Below are positions 32,716 through 44,159 of a stretch of 64,000 nt of DNA, piece after piece. Position numbers and translations under genes: made by a program. Each line of letters starts with the position of its first letter. Positions within the stretch are counted from its first letter, which is position 1. Under the pieces are notes generated by a model. It had not been told where the DNA came from, did not search any database, and saw only the letters and a program-made list of their open reading frames with translations. Origin of the DNA: Bemisia tabaci (taxonomy: Eukaryota > Arthropoda > Insecta > Hemiptera > Aleyrodidae); assembly GCF_918797505.1 (NCBI RefSeq), contig NC_092794.1:29022218-29086217 (forward strand). The letters run 5' to 3'.

Positions 32716-32725
32716 TCTGCTACCA
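32716..32725 (-). promoter_or_regulatory. Primer-binding site of the copia-type element
   Basis: On the minus strand TGGTAGCAGA follows the LTR end by a few bases. It matches the complement of the 3' end of animal initiator methionine tRNA (…TCTGCTA-CCA), used by copia-type elements to prime minus-strand synthesis. Its position between LTR and gag supports the call. Confidence 0.75.
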
Positions 32726-32728
32726 TTT

Positions 32729-32950
32729 TGAGATAAAGCATTAAACGACAGATTGAGGACTTAATACTTTACTTATTTCGCAAACTAAAAATCGGTACAA
32801 ATTACAGAACACGAACATCCGACGTCATTTTATAGCTAACCACGACGATGAGACTTACACACACATACAACACGGAGAGAAATGAAAGATGCCGACGACA
32901 GTGATTCCGCTCCGTTCAATAATGTTACATTGTCACCCACAGGCCCAACA
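32729..32950 (-). mobile_element. 5' LTR of the copia-type element (~222 bp)
   Basis: Minus-strand boundaries are TGTTGGGCC… (from 32950) and …ATCTCA (to 32729), the TG…CA form of LTRs, with the primer site immediately inside. A TATA-like CTATAAAAT lies at about 32828-32836. The size fits copia-type LTRs. No 3' LTR was found because the element is truncated at about 25600; boundaries are therefore inferred from one copy only. Confidence 0.65.
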
Positions 32951-33963
32951 TTGCCCACGTCGTACCGCACAATGTCAGCATTGTAATTTCGAAGGTACGT
33001 GTCAAGTTATGGAGGTAACTTTGTAGCATTGTTGAATGCATGGTCCCGCTGTGGTGAAGCGCACCGTGCGCTTGCTGCGTGGCCCACAATGCGGCATTCT
33101 TGAATTAAAAATGTTCAATTTTACGTGTTTTTCGCTCTCAGTGGCTGTATCCCGGGAGTATGAGTGGCGGAACATGCAAAAGAGCCCCTTAAAATGATTA
33201 CTTACGAGAACAACTACCAAAATAGTAAAACATTAAATGTAGGTACGAAACTTGCGGAAGCTATCCATTTGCATTTTATTGATAGAAATTTACCGACTGA
33301 GCAACGGAGGAACCCGTTTCGGAGCAATGAAAAACTTGTATATAGCGTCTGTTTGAACGGATCGTTAAAGTTGAACGCAATTTTTTGACAGTTCTCACTG
33401 ACAGCATTTCAGTATCGTACATATTTATTTCTATTTGTGGTTGTAATGTTTCTATTCTATTATTAAATTTTATAATTGATCATGTTATTTTATTTTTTGT
33501 TTTATTTCATTATATTAATTATTTCGATTGTATACTTGTAATTCTCTTGTTTCTTATTTTTTTGTCTTTTTTATTATTTTCTGTATTTTTTTTTTTTAAA
33601 TTTTAATTTATTATTTTATTTTGCTGTTATATTAAATTTTTTATTTTGTCATCAGTTTATCTTTCAGTTTATTTTTGTTTCGTTTTATTTTTTGAATTTT
33701 TTTTATCTTACTTAGTAATTTTCCTTTCTTTTATAAGGCCTATGAAACATTTGCAAGCCTAACTGCATAGACTCAGAAGTCTTTGTTTCTCATTAGAATC
33801 ATTAATAGGCATAGGAAGTTATTTTTACGAATCTCAACGATACACTAATTGATCAGAATCCAAAAGATAAGGAATTGCTATTTTTTTAGTGAATCAAATT
33901 AGTTATTTACTCATTTCCTCCCCCCCCCCCCCTCTAAAATATGATATCCTATTCATTCAGCTA
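32951..33963. other. Spacer with T-rich low-complexity stretch
   Basis: No gene is recognised. 33440-33740 is strongly T-rich with TTTATTTTA words and looks like the complement of the purine/AT words in the repeats at 40805 and 47930. A poly-C run lies at about 33919-33932. Confidence 0.35.
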
Positions 33964-33965
33964 TA

Positions 33966-34660
33966 CAGGGTTATCCAAAAGTCACTGACCACCCCTGTAA
34001 CTTTTTTCCAAATTGAGATAGAAGTTTGACATTTTTTCAATATTCCTCGGTCTAAGGTAGCAACTTTTTGGTCCCCCCCCCCAAAATTTTGAGGGGCGGC
34101 CCCCCTAAGGGGGGCGGGGGCTAACTTTGATTTTTCAAATTGCTACCCCCCCCCCTTTTTGATACCGCATTCGAAAGATAATAAAAAAAGAAAATTTTTG
34201 GCGCAAACCGCAGGTCAAAATGTTGATTTTTGAAAAAATGGCGGCCGGTCAAAGTTCAAAATGGCGGAGATCTAACGACTCCGTTGTTTATTGACAGATT
34301 GGCGTTAAACTTGGAATCATAGGGTTTTCCGAGACGAGAAAAACGATTCTGGCATTGGTTCTCCAGATTAGTCGGTCCTTTTCAAAATGGCGGCCTATGG
34401 CGGGAAGTGGATATTTAGGCTGCTTATCGTTGGATTTGCATGAAACTTGGTAACCGGGGGTATTTTGGCACGAGAAGAATGAATCTTTCATTGGATATTT
34501 GAAATTCTGACAAATTTCAAAATAGCGGCGGAAAAATGGCGGGATATAAATTTTACGGCTGTTTACCGATGGATTCGCATGAAATTCGATATCCTGGTGG
34601 TTTTAGGCTGGATAAAAATGAATCTTTCATTAAATTGTTGAAATACTGAATAATCGATAT
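33966..34660 (+). mobile_element. Diverged one-armed relative of the CAGGGTGATCC foldback
   Basis: TA followed by CAGGGTTATCCAAAAGTCAC (33964 onward) matches the left end of the 5264-6261 element. The order of blocks is conserved: CACCCC, AATTGAGATA, AATATTCCT, CAACTTTTTGG, poly-C/poly-G segments and repeated AAAATGGCGGCC phrases with a loose ~125 bp period (34260-34640). I found no matching inverted right end, so this copy is truncated. Confidence 0.65.
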
Positions 34661-34687
34661 CAAATTTCCTGTTGCCCCATCATCTTA

Positions 34688-34921
34688 CAAAGGATCTGGC
34701 ACTATTAATCTTATCTCAGCCTGTACGTCATGCGGAATGAAAAATACAGAATTTTCTCCAACCTCACAATCAATACTGAAATCATCATTGTATTCTTGAA
34801 TTATGTGTGATGAGCTTTCTTCCGTTTGCTGTCTGATACTGAAGTTCCATCTTCCTACGGGCGTCTGTTTATTCATGGTCCTCGACTTAACGTCATTACA
34901 TGCATTATCCAAAGTGAACTA
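34688..34921 (-). CDS. Possible coding exon, function unknown
   Basis: A minus-strand frame starting at an AG acceptor (TATTTAG before 34921) encodes about 77 residues, including TLDNACNDVKSRTMNKQT, GRWNFSIRQQTEESS, NDDFSIDCEVGENSVFFIPH and VQAEIRLIVPDP. It meets a GTAAGA donor near 34688, just before its stop. Residue composition looks like genuine protein. I recognise no family. It could be an exon of a cellular gene or of a captured or domesticated transposon. Confidence 0.35.
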
Positions 34922-37500
34922 AATACAAACTAAATACAATACAAATATCGAATGTAATTATTCACAAAGCACGTGGATAAAAAAAGAAACATTTTTTTGA
35001 GGAAATTGGAAAAACTGGCTCCCTCCCCCGAATCAGTCACCTGCGCGCACAACAGTGGTGCCCGCACGCGATTCACATACGCCTCCCCGCCAGAATGTCT
35101 CCCCCCCTCCCCCGCGAATCAGTGGCTCGCCCGCGACTGCAGCGCTCCCCCCCCCCTTGCGAGGGTTACGGAAATGCCACGGGAAATGCGGAATGGTCCA
35201 AGACGCGAATGAGTCAACATGGGAGTTCCTCACGCGGCGCGCGATACAATTAATGACGGCTAATTGATGTGCTCATTGGAGCGTTGGAAGTATGTGAGGC
35301 TTTCGAATGATATGCGCACGCCGCAATGAATCCGAAAATAGTGAAGACGGCAATTGGGTAAGATAACTACATTTAGTATAATAGGTACTAAATTAATTAT
35401 TTTAAAAACTATTGAATTTTAAATGTTCTAAACCTGAAACGAAACAGATAAATCTGTAGAAATGGGTATTTCGCTTTGCAACGTTGTAAACTTCCTGTTG
35501 TGCTGTGTAAAAAAAAATAAGCTGTTAAACGTAATTTCTTGAAAACTTCGATGCTTTAACTCCCTTTTATGAATGTTATTCTCTTTCAAGTGAAGATGTT
35601 GATTCGGTCTCCTTTTAAAAAATCAAATGGGAGCGGATATTTAAAAATCCCTCAACCGATGGACGCATTTTAGCAATTCCATCATCGATATGTTGATTTT
35701 TTAAGCACTTGGTCCCCTTCGCCGCTACGTGGCCCAACCTCCGTGTTGTATTACCTTTTGTTATGGTGAGCTCATTTTTAAATTTTTTCTTTGTTACATT
35801 GTTGACATGATTTTAATAAATGCCTAGCATATTTGGCATTACCGATGAGTTCTAATATTTTTTTCTTCATTTTTTTGCAAAGAAGCTCAGTTTTTATGTT
35901 TTTTCAGTCGTATCAACTGACAGGTACTAAAGTAATATAGATATTAGTTAAAAGCCGATTGAACGTTGACTTATGTGTTCTGTACGAACTACATTACTTT
36001 TAAGCAGTGCTTTTACTGTTGATAAAAAAGAGTAAAGGTACAAAAAAGTAACTCATTTGCACAAGCAACCTTCTGGATCCCCCCCCCCCTTAGCCTCGTT
36101 AATTGTACCTTTTTTACATTTGGAGGGCAGGGCAGACACAAAATAATGTAAATTTACCGTCACGTTTTCGGACGGACCCCCCTCCCCTCCCAGAAAGAAA
36201 TGCCTAGCTACGCCACTGTGTTCGTTGTACGTTTTACAGCAAGTAATGAACAGGAGCAAAAATAGGATCTTAGGTCATATCCGTAATATTATATTTTCGA
36301 ATATTGACAACTCGACAAAAATATCAAGTTTCCTGTTACAAATTGCCCACGATACCAAACTTTACTAAAGTTGATTGCACAGGAGCCGAAATATATGTCC
36401 GGACCTGTCGAAATGTATTTCCCTCAATTTTGTGATTCCGATGGATTTAGGGCCGTAGTTCTGCATTTCTTTTGTGTCGTATCAATTTAACCGGCCCATA
36501 ACAACGAATGAATGAGCGCGTGTCTTTTTCTCCCAATATTTAAAGCATAAGCTATTGAAAAATATGGGTTGCTTCCCATCATTACAATCTAATTACGACT
36601 TTTTTCTCTGCTCGCTTACTCTGCTGTTCTTAGAAACAAGAACCACCTGTTTATGCAAGGCCCACCAGAGTTATGCCAATCTATTAATCGCATGGAGCGA
36701 ATCTTCGCGACGGTATGTTGGTATGGAACAACGGATTGGGAGTTTTCGCGAAGGCGCTTGCCAAAAGTGAAACGCGACCTATCTCCTCGACCCTACTCCT
36801 ATGCTTGTTTTACCAAACCTCGAATTAATCAATCGCTTTGTGACCTCCCTTTTTTCCCCGGTTCCCGCGTCTCAGGCCTCGCTGCATTGCGCCTTTTTGC
36901 TGCTCGGCGGGCCAAGCGGCGTGGCGCACACTGAGAAGAAACCCGCGGTTACACGAACTGAATAGAGAGCAGAACGACCGCTTCGTTTTAAAGAGCTGAA
37001 GCTTATTCCGTTTAACCGAAAGTTTAGGTCAGCGAACGTTCGATTTGGAACATGTTCCAAATGAACCAAAAATGTTCGGTTCGTAGTGGAACTGATCCAT
37101 GCGTCCACTGAACTAAAGTTCAGTTCTGAGGCGGTCGGTTTGCTCAACTGAGAGCTCAGCTCACTAAACTGAAAAAGCCGACTGAATCATTTGGTGTGCG
37201 AGGCTGAAATTTCTTCTTCCGTTCACTGCAATGAAAAATTCATACACTTAATCAATAGGTAAGCGAGAGAGTCGTGTTTCTTAACCGTTAATCATAACAT
37301 TCTAACGAGTACCTATGATAAGAAAAAAATGAGCAACGATAGTTAGGCTCACTATAAACAGAATCTGCCCGACTTCTTTACAAGTTGCTTAGTGTTCTCT
37401 GAAGTTTTCAAGCGATTGGGTAGCGCTTTTTGATTTCAACCTGCCGCTATAATTGCTAAAGGAATGGAGTTTTGCCGTGATTTCTTGAAATAACCCTGAT
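34922..37500. other. Spacer; GC-rich and transposon-end-like patches
   Basis: 35010-35200 is C-rich with poly-C runs. At 36060-36220 a segment whose minus-strand start is CAGTGGCGTAGCTAGGC resembles one end of common hAT-like repeats, but no second end is seen. 36640-37160 has several open frames without domain character and many TTCGGTT/AACCGAA words at 36940-37140. No gene is called. Confidence 0.3.
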
Positions 37501-38255
37501 AAAATTAAGCCATAGAGGCGATAGAGAAATCTTACGGCCGGCTGTAGGATTTTCTATAGCTTTTACAGCTTGCGATAGGATTTTCTTATCGCACCTATGG
37601 CCGGCGTTAAAAAGCTCTATCGCCATGTATGGCTGGCGATAGGAGTATCAATCGCCGGCTATAGCCACGAATGGCCGAAGATGGAACGTTCTACAGCCGG
37701 CGATAGCCATGAATGGAGATATGTTGCAGGTGTGAGGAATTTGCGATTTGACTGTTGATTTCTGTGTAAAAGTTCGCGAGAAACACGATGGTGCAACTGG
37801 TTTTCTCTGAAATCGACTTCTAAGCTCAAAAAAGCTCTCAAGTTGAGGCCAAAATGGAGGGGATATCCCACCCTACCCTGAGAGTCCACGTCTACATCAA
37901 GACAAACTCTCCATGCAAAGATAGGGAGCAAAGACATTGACAGGGCTGCCACTTTATTTGGGGACTCCAAAACTGAAAACACTGCTAATGTATTTGCTCC
38001 CTATTCTTGTATGGAGAGTTTGTCTTGATGCAGACGTGGACGCTCAGGGTAGGGTGGGATATCCCCTCCATTTTGGCCTCAACTTGAGAGCTTTTTTTTG
38101 AGCTTAGAAGTCGATTTCAGAGAAAACCAGTGGCATCATCGTGTTTCTCGCGAATTTTTACACAGAAATCAACAGTCAAATCGCAAATCCCTCACACATG
38201 CAACATCTCCATAGCCAGCGATAGGACATTCAATAGGTGGTCATTTGTGGCTATC
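37501..38255. repeat. CCGGC-GATAGG repeat block with 225 bp palindrome
   Basis: GCCGGC-GATAGG-type words recur in both orientations at 37535-37700 and again at about 38213-38255. Between them, 37713-37936 is repeated inverted at 37990-38215 with few differences and a ~55 bp loop. The palindrome includes GGTAGGGTGGGATATCCCCT text. Similar CCGGCGATTGG words occur at 50580-50700. No coding sequence. Confidence 0.8.
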
Positions 38256-39346
38256 ACTAGAAAAACTACAAAAAACCCCAAAAAACTTTCAGATTCTAAG
38301 GGGTAAAGAATCCGGCCAAAGACTTAAACTTGTTGAACCAAATTTTCTTATTACTCGTAAAAGAAAATTAAAAATTATACTTTACTGAAAATCGAATGTG
38401 GGCCCCTTCATAAACGAGTGATACAACATTCACTGCATGTGTGTATGTGAACCTCTTGTAGTTTTGTAGGAGCGGTTCGCTCTTTGCAACAAACGCTACA
38501 TTCGTGAATGGAAAGTCCTTGAAGGAGCACATAACGTCCTTTTTCTTTCTTTAACTTTTGCATTTTTTATTCAGAATCTTCGTAAAATCAAAAAGAAAAT
38601 ATGGACTGATCTGAGCCTTATATGTGCTCTAAAACAATATGAAATATTTTATCGCACAAAGTCGAACTGTAGATCGAATGTAGGCCCCTTCATTTATGAG
38701 TGATGCAACAGTCATGACGTGTAAGTATGTGTAGCCCTTGCAGGAGCCCCCTTCCTCACCTATTTGCATTTTTATCTAAAGTACAAAAAAAAAAATCGGT
38801 ATGGATTGATCTGAGCCTTCTGTGCTCCAAAATAATATGAAATATTTTATCCCACAAAGTCCAATATTTTTCGATTCAGGTCCTACAAATGCTTTTAAAA
38901 GAGCATGAAAAAAAAAAATACTCAATCGGCTGGCGAAAGTCCAGTATTTTTCTTGAGAATAGTCTCCTCCTTCAATGAGTGATGCAATAATTGCGACATT
39001 TTTGTATGAAAAGCCCTTGCAGAAGCCTTTTTATTTGGCTTAGCTAAATTTTGAAGAATCACTGACGTGTCCGCAAAAATGCGTAAAAAAGATAGGTCAC
39101 TGAAATTAATGCTTCATAGAAATATCTGAGGATCCATGTCAAAACCCTCTTACCTATTCTACTCTGCGTAAAAAATAAAAACGCTCTTTTCAACCATGAT
39201 TATCTGGGTAATCCGGAGTCCTTTTCATGACGATCAGTTCATTATGCAGTGGTATATGATACAATGTTATAATAGCTACCATTTACATGCAGATTAAACT
39301 GCAGCATCATAAGTTGAGATTAAAAATATTATACAAGAAATAAGTT

Positions 39347-39604
39347 TTGGGAGAAAGCAAAGGAAGACTGATACGCTCAAAAAATACACTGCAAGCAATC
39401 TTCCAGCATGCAGAGGGGACAAATACTAATGATTACAGTAAGAGCATTTTTGCGGACACGTCAGTGATTCTTCAAAATTTAGCTGAGTCAAATAAAAAGG
39501 CTTTTGCAAGGGCTTTTCATACAAAAATGTCGCAATTATTGCATCACTCATTGAAGGAGGAGACTATTCTCAAGAAAAATACTGGACTTTCGCCAGCCGA
39601 TTGA
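39347..39604 (+). CDS. Short open frame in the foldback arm, protein-like
   Basis: 85 codons on the plus strand, including FADTSVILQNLAESNKKAFA and MSQLLHHSLKEETILKKNTG. The last ~55 codons lie in the inverted arm and are also open, with conservative changes, on the minus strand of the left arm (about 39095-38930). Family unknown. It may be a captured fragment of a transposase or host exon; whether it is translated is not shown. Confidence 0.3.
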   Translation: MGESKGRLIRSKNTLQAIFQHAEGTNTNDYSKSIFADTSVILQNLAESNKKAFARAFHTKMSQLLHHSLKEETILKKNTGLSPAD

Positions 39605-40804
39605 GTATTTTTTTTTTTCATACTCTTTTAAAAGCATTTGTAGGACCTGAATCGAAAAATATTGGACTTTGTGGGATAAAATATTTCATATTATTTTGGA
39701 GCACAGAAGGCTCAGATCAATCCATACCGATTTTTTTTTTTGTACTTTAGATAAAAATGCAAATAGGTGAGGAAGGGGGCTCCTGCAAGGGCTACACATA
39801 CTTACACGTCATGACTGTTGCATCACTCATAAATGAAGGGGCCTACCCAGATAAGACATAATAATTTTACAATATTGGGCAAATATTGTCAGTACTGTCG
39901 CAATATTTACACAATACTGAAAATATTTTGATAATATTATAATCAAAATTATTTTTTTAGAAAATATTTAAAGAATCATCATTTAGTATTTTTAAAAATA
40001 ATATGTTTACCCAAAACATCATAAAAATATTTTCAAAATATTTGTATTTCAATACTGTAAAAATTTATATCGTGAGAGTATTTTTAAAATATCAGTACAT
40101 ATAATATTTATATTCAAAATATTTATTATATATTTTAAAAACATTTTAAAAGACAGTAATGCATTGGTAAGTATTTTCAAAATATTTTGAAAATATTTAA
40201 ACAATAATACTGCTATTCAAAATATTTTTAAAATATTTTCAATATCCTAATTGGTATAAGTCATCATACTAAATGCCTGCCCATAACGAAAAGTATTAAA
40301 CATAATAAGGCTTAGATTTAAGACGTAGCTCAAATGTGTTCTTTCTGAACAATTATCCATTATTTTCAACCTTATTATTCATAAAGGTTATTGCAGTTGT
40401 TGTCAAATTTAATATAATATAATATAATATATATTTTTTTGCCTCCCAAGAAATTGTTGAATTTCCACCTCCTTGAGGTCATTTTCAATGTATTTGCGCG
40501 TGATCTCAGTTTATTTCTTTTTTTGTTTCGTTTGTAGTTCATGTACTGTTGTGAATATTATCATTGAATGAGAATGTTATCATTCATGCACATCTGGTTG
40601 TTTATTTTTTATTTTTCAAATTTCAAATGAAACATTTAAATTCAACTGAAGAAGAAATTCTTGATCTCGTGTGCTTATTGGTCTCCTGTAGAACTTGCAC
40701 TTAGTAGCTGTGCAGCTGTGAGATTATGGCAATCGCACCTGCATAGTCTTTATGAGGAAGACATCAAACTGCAATCAAATGCAAAATGCATCTCAGAATG
40801 TCGA

Positions 40805-41560
40805 TGAAAAATTTAAAGAGAAAAAAATAAATAAAATAATAGAATGGTGGAAATAATAGAATAACAGAGACAAAAGAAGAGAAATAAAATGAAGTAAATC
40901 AAATTAATGATAAAATGAAGTCAAAGACTAAACTGAAGTAAAACATTAGAGGGAGCAAGGAGATGAAGTAAAAAAACTGAGATGAAGAAAAAAATAAATT
41001 ATAAGGGAAAAAACTAAATGAGGTTAAAGAATAGAATGAATTTAAAGAATTAACTGAAGTCAAAAAAATTATGATGAAGTATTAAAATAAATTACAGTAA
41101 AACAAAACAAAGTAAAGGAATAAGAAGTAAATAATTAAAGAAAAAAAATGAAGTGCTTGAAAAAAAAAAAAATAGAGTGAAGAAAAAAATAGAGTCAGCA
41201 AGGAAATAAAACAAAGTAAAACGATAAAATAAATTTAAAAAAATATAGTAAAGTAAAAAGTAAAATAAATACACGGACAAATCCAGGCAGATGGAAAATA
41301 TCCTAGTTGCCCGTCCAACTCGACGTTAAATACCGGTTTTAAGTCACCAAAATACATCGTCTAGTGAAGCTCAATCGGTAGGGTCGTCGGTTAGTGTTAG
41401 GTAGGTCCCGGGTTCAATCCCCAAGGTGGATGAAAAATTTCTAATCTACAAAATCGATTCAATAACATCCAAGTGGTTTCATTATTTTTATTTTTCATGG
41501 TTTCTAAAATTATTTCCACAATTAACCCTTTTCCACCATCCCCTAGCTGCGAACCCCTAA
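40805..41560 (+). repeat. Dispersed purine/AT-rich repeat with tRNA-like core, copy 1
   Basis: The plus strand is almost pyrimidine-poor (GAAGTAAAATAAA words) for ~470 bases, then carries a GGCAGAT…CCTAGTTGCCC block and a tRNA-like segment (41360-41430). It ends in TTATTTTTATTTTTCATGG, a CCACCATCC block and GCTGCGAACCCCTAAA. A homologous copy in the same orientation and order lies at 47930-48670. Likely a composite SINE-like element. Confidence 0.75.
41360..41430 (+). other. tRNA-like segment (A and B box) of a SINE-like repeat
   Basis: GAAGCTCAATCGGTAGG resembles a polymerase III A box and GGTTCAATCCC a B box, about 50 bases apart, preceded by CTAGT. Stems are too degraded for a functional tRNA. 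Confidence 0.55.
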
Positions 41561-41664
41561 ATTGATTCAATATTGGTGTAGTATTGTCTCAATATTGATA
41601 TCCAAATACTTTCCCTTTGAAGTACTGGCACAGTATTCTCAGCCAAAGTATTGGCACAGTATTT

Positions 41665-42780
41665 CCCAAGTAGCATTTTGCAACGAAAAACTTGCAATTT
41701 AAATGAAATATAATTTCCAGATGATTTCAACTTTCTTGCAAGAAAATTGCAATTATTTTACAACATCTGACCCCCTCATTGTAAAAAAGTTGCAATTTTT
41801 TTTTGCAAAGAAAATTCAATATTGACGACCTTTAAATTTCAACCCCTAAATTTTCCGGGGAAATTATAATAATTCGAACCCATGCTTACCTAATGTCCTA
41901 CGACGTTTAGCAGCATAAAATACCGGACGCCCTTGAGTGGGCTTGAACCCGACCCGCGAATGTCAGAGCGGAGCACTCTTCCACTGAGCTACAGGGAGCT
42001 GATGATGAGCTGGGTTGAAATCACGCCTGTTAAGGCTGTTATCGCATGCATTGCGTCAGTGCGTGGCTCAACATTCATCATAGATTTGATTAACGCCGTT
42101 TTTCTCAGGCTTCTTTCTTTTGCCTATTATTTATTTTTTTTCGTGTTATTTATTTTTTTCATATTTTTTTTGTCTGATTTTTTTTTTCGATATCACGTAA
42201 TAGGTACTCACACTAAATTTACACCGGTGTAAATTACACCACATACTAACTTGAGAACTTAAAAATATTTTCAAAAAATATTTTTAAAATATTTTCAAAA
42301 CTTTCTTAAGGAATATTTTTAACATGCATGTTTACAGGCAATATTTTTGAATTATTTTAAAAATATTTTTTGTAAACATTTTCAAAATATTCCTTTAAAA
42401 TGTTTTAAAAATATTTTGAAAATATCTTAATTACAATATTGCCATGAAAATATTTTGATAAAGGTGACAATATTTTCAAAATATGTTGGGCTATATGGGT
42501 TAGGTGAGACATTCAAGTCGAAAAAACTTTAAAACAACTAGAGAATTGGATGCCAGGCACATGGCGTGAATTTGTTACAACATGATTGCACCGAAATTGC
42601 AGTCTTTATAGTGCCTTGAAAAAGAAGGTTAGGCAACGAGCATAATCTACATTTCTTGCAAACTTATTGCAATAAAATTGCAACTTTTTAAGCGCCTTCA
42701 AATGAACGTATGGGCAACAAGCAAAAATTGCAATCAACTCACAATCCATTGCAATGAAATTGCAATCCATGCTACTTGGG
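41665..42780. mobile_element. Nested element, CCCAAGTAGCAT tips, TTGCAA words
   Basis: CCCAAGTAGCAT at 41665 and ATGCTACTTGGG ending at 42780 are perfect 12 bp inverted tips. TTGCAATTT/AAATTGCAA words crowd both ends (41675-41815 and 42590-42770). The centre holds a tRNA-like segment, a T-rich tract and an AAATATTTTCAAAAT array. It is inserted in the 39846-42911 element. No clear target duplication and no coding sequence were seen. Confidence 0.75.
41931..42000 (-). other. tRNA-like sequence (SINE head or tRNA pseudogene)
   Basis: On the minus strand: TGTAGCTCAGTGGAAGAG (a very good D-arm/A box), then a degraded anticodon arm and GGTTCAAGCCC (B box/T arm). The anticodon loop would be about 10 bases instead of 7 and the acceptor stem pairs poorly. 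It is best read as a tRNA-derived SINE head, not a working tRNA. Confidence 0.55.
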
Positions 42781-43334
42781 TTATGCCAAAAGGAAAGATG
42801 GTGTACGATTTTAACATTGGCTCAATATTTAACCAATATTGGCCCAATGTTTGCATAAATACCAAAACAATATTGTTTAAATATTGGCTAAATATTCCTG
42901 TCTTATCTGGGTACATTCGATCTACAGTTCGACTTTGTGCGATAAAATATTTCATATTGTTTTAGAGCACATATAAGGCTCAGATCAGTCCATATTTTCT
43001 TTTTGATTTTACGAAGATTCTGAATAAAAAATGCAAAAGTTAAAGAAAGAAAAAGGACGTTATGTGCTCCTTCAAGGACTTTCCATTCACGAATGTAGCG
43101 TTTGTTGCAAAGAGCGAACCGCTCCTACAAAACTACAAGAGGTTCACATACACACATGCAGTGAATGTTGTATCACTCGTTTATGAAGGGGCCCACATTC
43201 GATTTTCAGTAAAGTATAATTTTTAATTTTCTTTTACGAGTAATAAGAAAATTTGGTTCAACAAGTTTAAGACTTTGACCGGATTCTTTACCCCTTAGAA
43301 TCTGAAAGTTTTTTGGGGTTTTTTGTAGTTTTTA

Positions 43335-44159
43335 TATCAGGTCGTTTTTGGAATAAAGTGAAGCTAATGAAACATTTGGCTGGAGACAGAGAAACTGAGA
43401 ATAATTGTTTCAATGAGCAGAACTGGAACTCCTTGTTTGATCAACTAAACATTAATAGGGGGTGATTCAGTTTGCAATCAATAAAAGTTACCTGATGTTT
43501 TGGTGAGTTTAAACTTCTCTCATCGAAATAGGGTACATAATGTTTTAAAAACTGGTGGATTAGCAATTAATTGTCATAGTGTAGGCTACTTAGAATGAAC
43601 TTCTTTTGCCACATAAATTATTCCTTACTCATAAAGTTTCAACATTAATTCTGCAATTTTTACTGCGTTTAACTCAACTGTTGGACATACTTACATTCAG
43701 CCACTAAAATTTTAAATTAAATAACAGTGAGACCACTAAGTGGAAAGTCCATTCAAAGAGTTAAAATTAATTTTTTTTTTTTTTTTGTTCACTCATTATA
43801 AAAAGTATTTCCTGTAAGAGGTATTTAATTTATCAATAAAAGTGTGCGTCAAGCCGAGCCCCTTCGGCCACAAAAGTATTTTTTCTTTTAACAGAGTATA
43901 ACGTCTAGGAATGTGACTTGAAACATGAAGATAAGAAAATTGTGCATATACCTATTATGCACTCCGTTGAACTTGAGCGATTCAGGTAATAATCGACTGA
44001 ATTTCAACCTCAAGTTACAATGGCCTCAGTCACAAAATTAATTGAAAAAGAGAAAAACTTGCTGCAAATACTACACTGTAAGCTTGATACAGTATACCCA
44101 TATTGACACTAGCGGAGAATATTTTGATTTATTTTGCTTAGAGTCGCTTTACCACATAA
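43335..44159. other. Anonymous AT-rich spacer
   Basis: No gene, terminal repeat or RNA recognised. There is a 16-base T run at about 43772-43787. Confidence 0.35.

Larger units (their letters stand above)
39846..42911. mobile_element. 3.07 kb TA-flanked element, CCCAGATAAGACA tips
   Basis: CCCAGATAAGACA at 39846 and its complement ending at 42911 are flanked by TA (39844-39845 and 42912-42913). The uninterrupted arm of the host foldback at about 38680-38690 shows the empty site with a single TA, which proves the boundaries. The ends are packed with AATATTG words (39870-39960, 41570-41664, 42800-42900). Inside are AAATATTTTCAAAATATT arrays, the purine-rich repeat 40805-41560 and another nested element. 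No transposase was found. Confidence 0.92.
38260..43334. mobile_element. Large foldback (arms ~830 bp) split by a later insertion
   Basis: The left arm 38260-39090 is repeated inverted by 39430-39843 plus 42914-43334. The tips read AAAAACTACAAAAAACCCC and its complement. Without the 3.07 kb insertion (39846-42911) the element is about 2.0 kb with a ~340 bp centre. Arms match almost base for base over hundreds of bases. The internal GTGATGCAAC and GAGGAG blocks show two-fold related halves within each arm (CCCCTTCAT…GAGTGAT occurs twice), so each arm contains an older duplication. Confidence 0.88.

Noticed and set aside
36060..36220. Complete hAT element with CAGTGGCGTAGC tip
   Set aside because: Only one end is recognisable and no 8 bp duplication can be defined.
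41092..41280. Phe/Leu/Tyr-rich minus-strand frame resembling a membrane protein
   Set aside because: It is a translation of low-complexity purine/AT repeat; the copy at 48211-48441 gives the same artefact.
41935..42000. Functional tRNA gene on the minus strand
   Set aside because: A and B boxes are good, but the anticodon loop is too long and the acceptor stem does not pair; it lies inside a transposon, so a SINE head is more likely.
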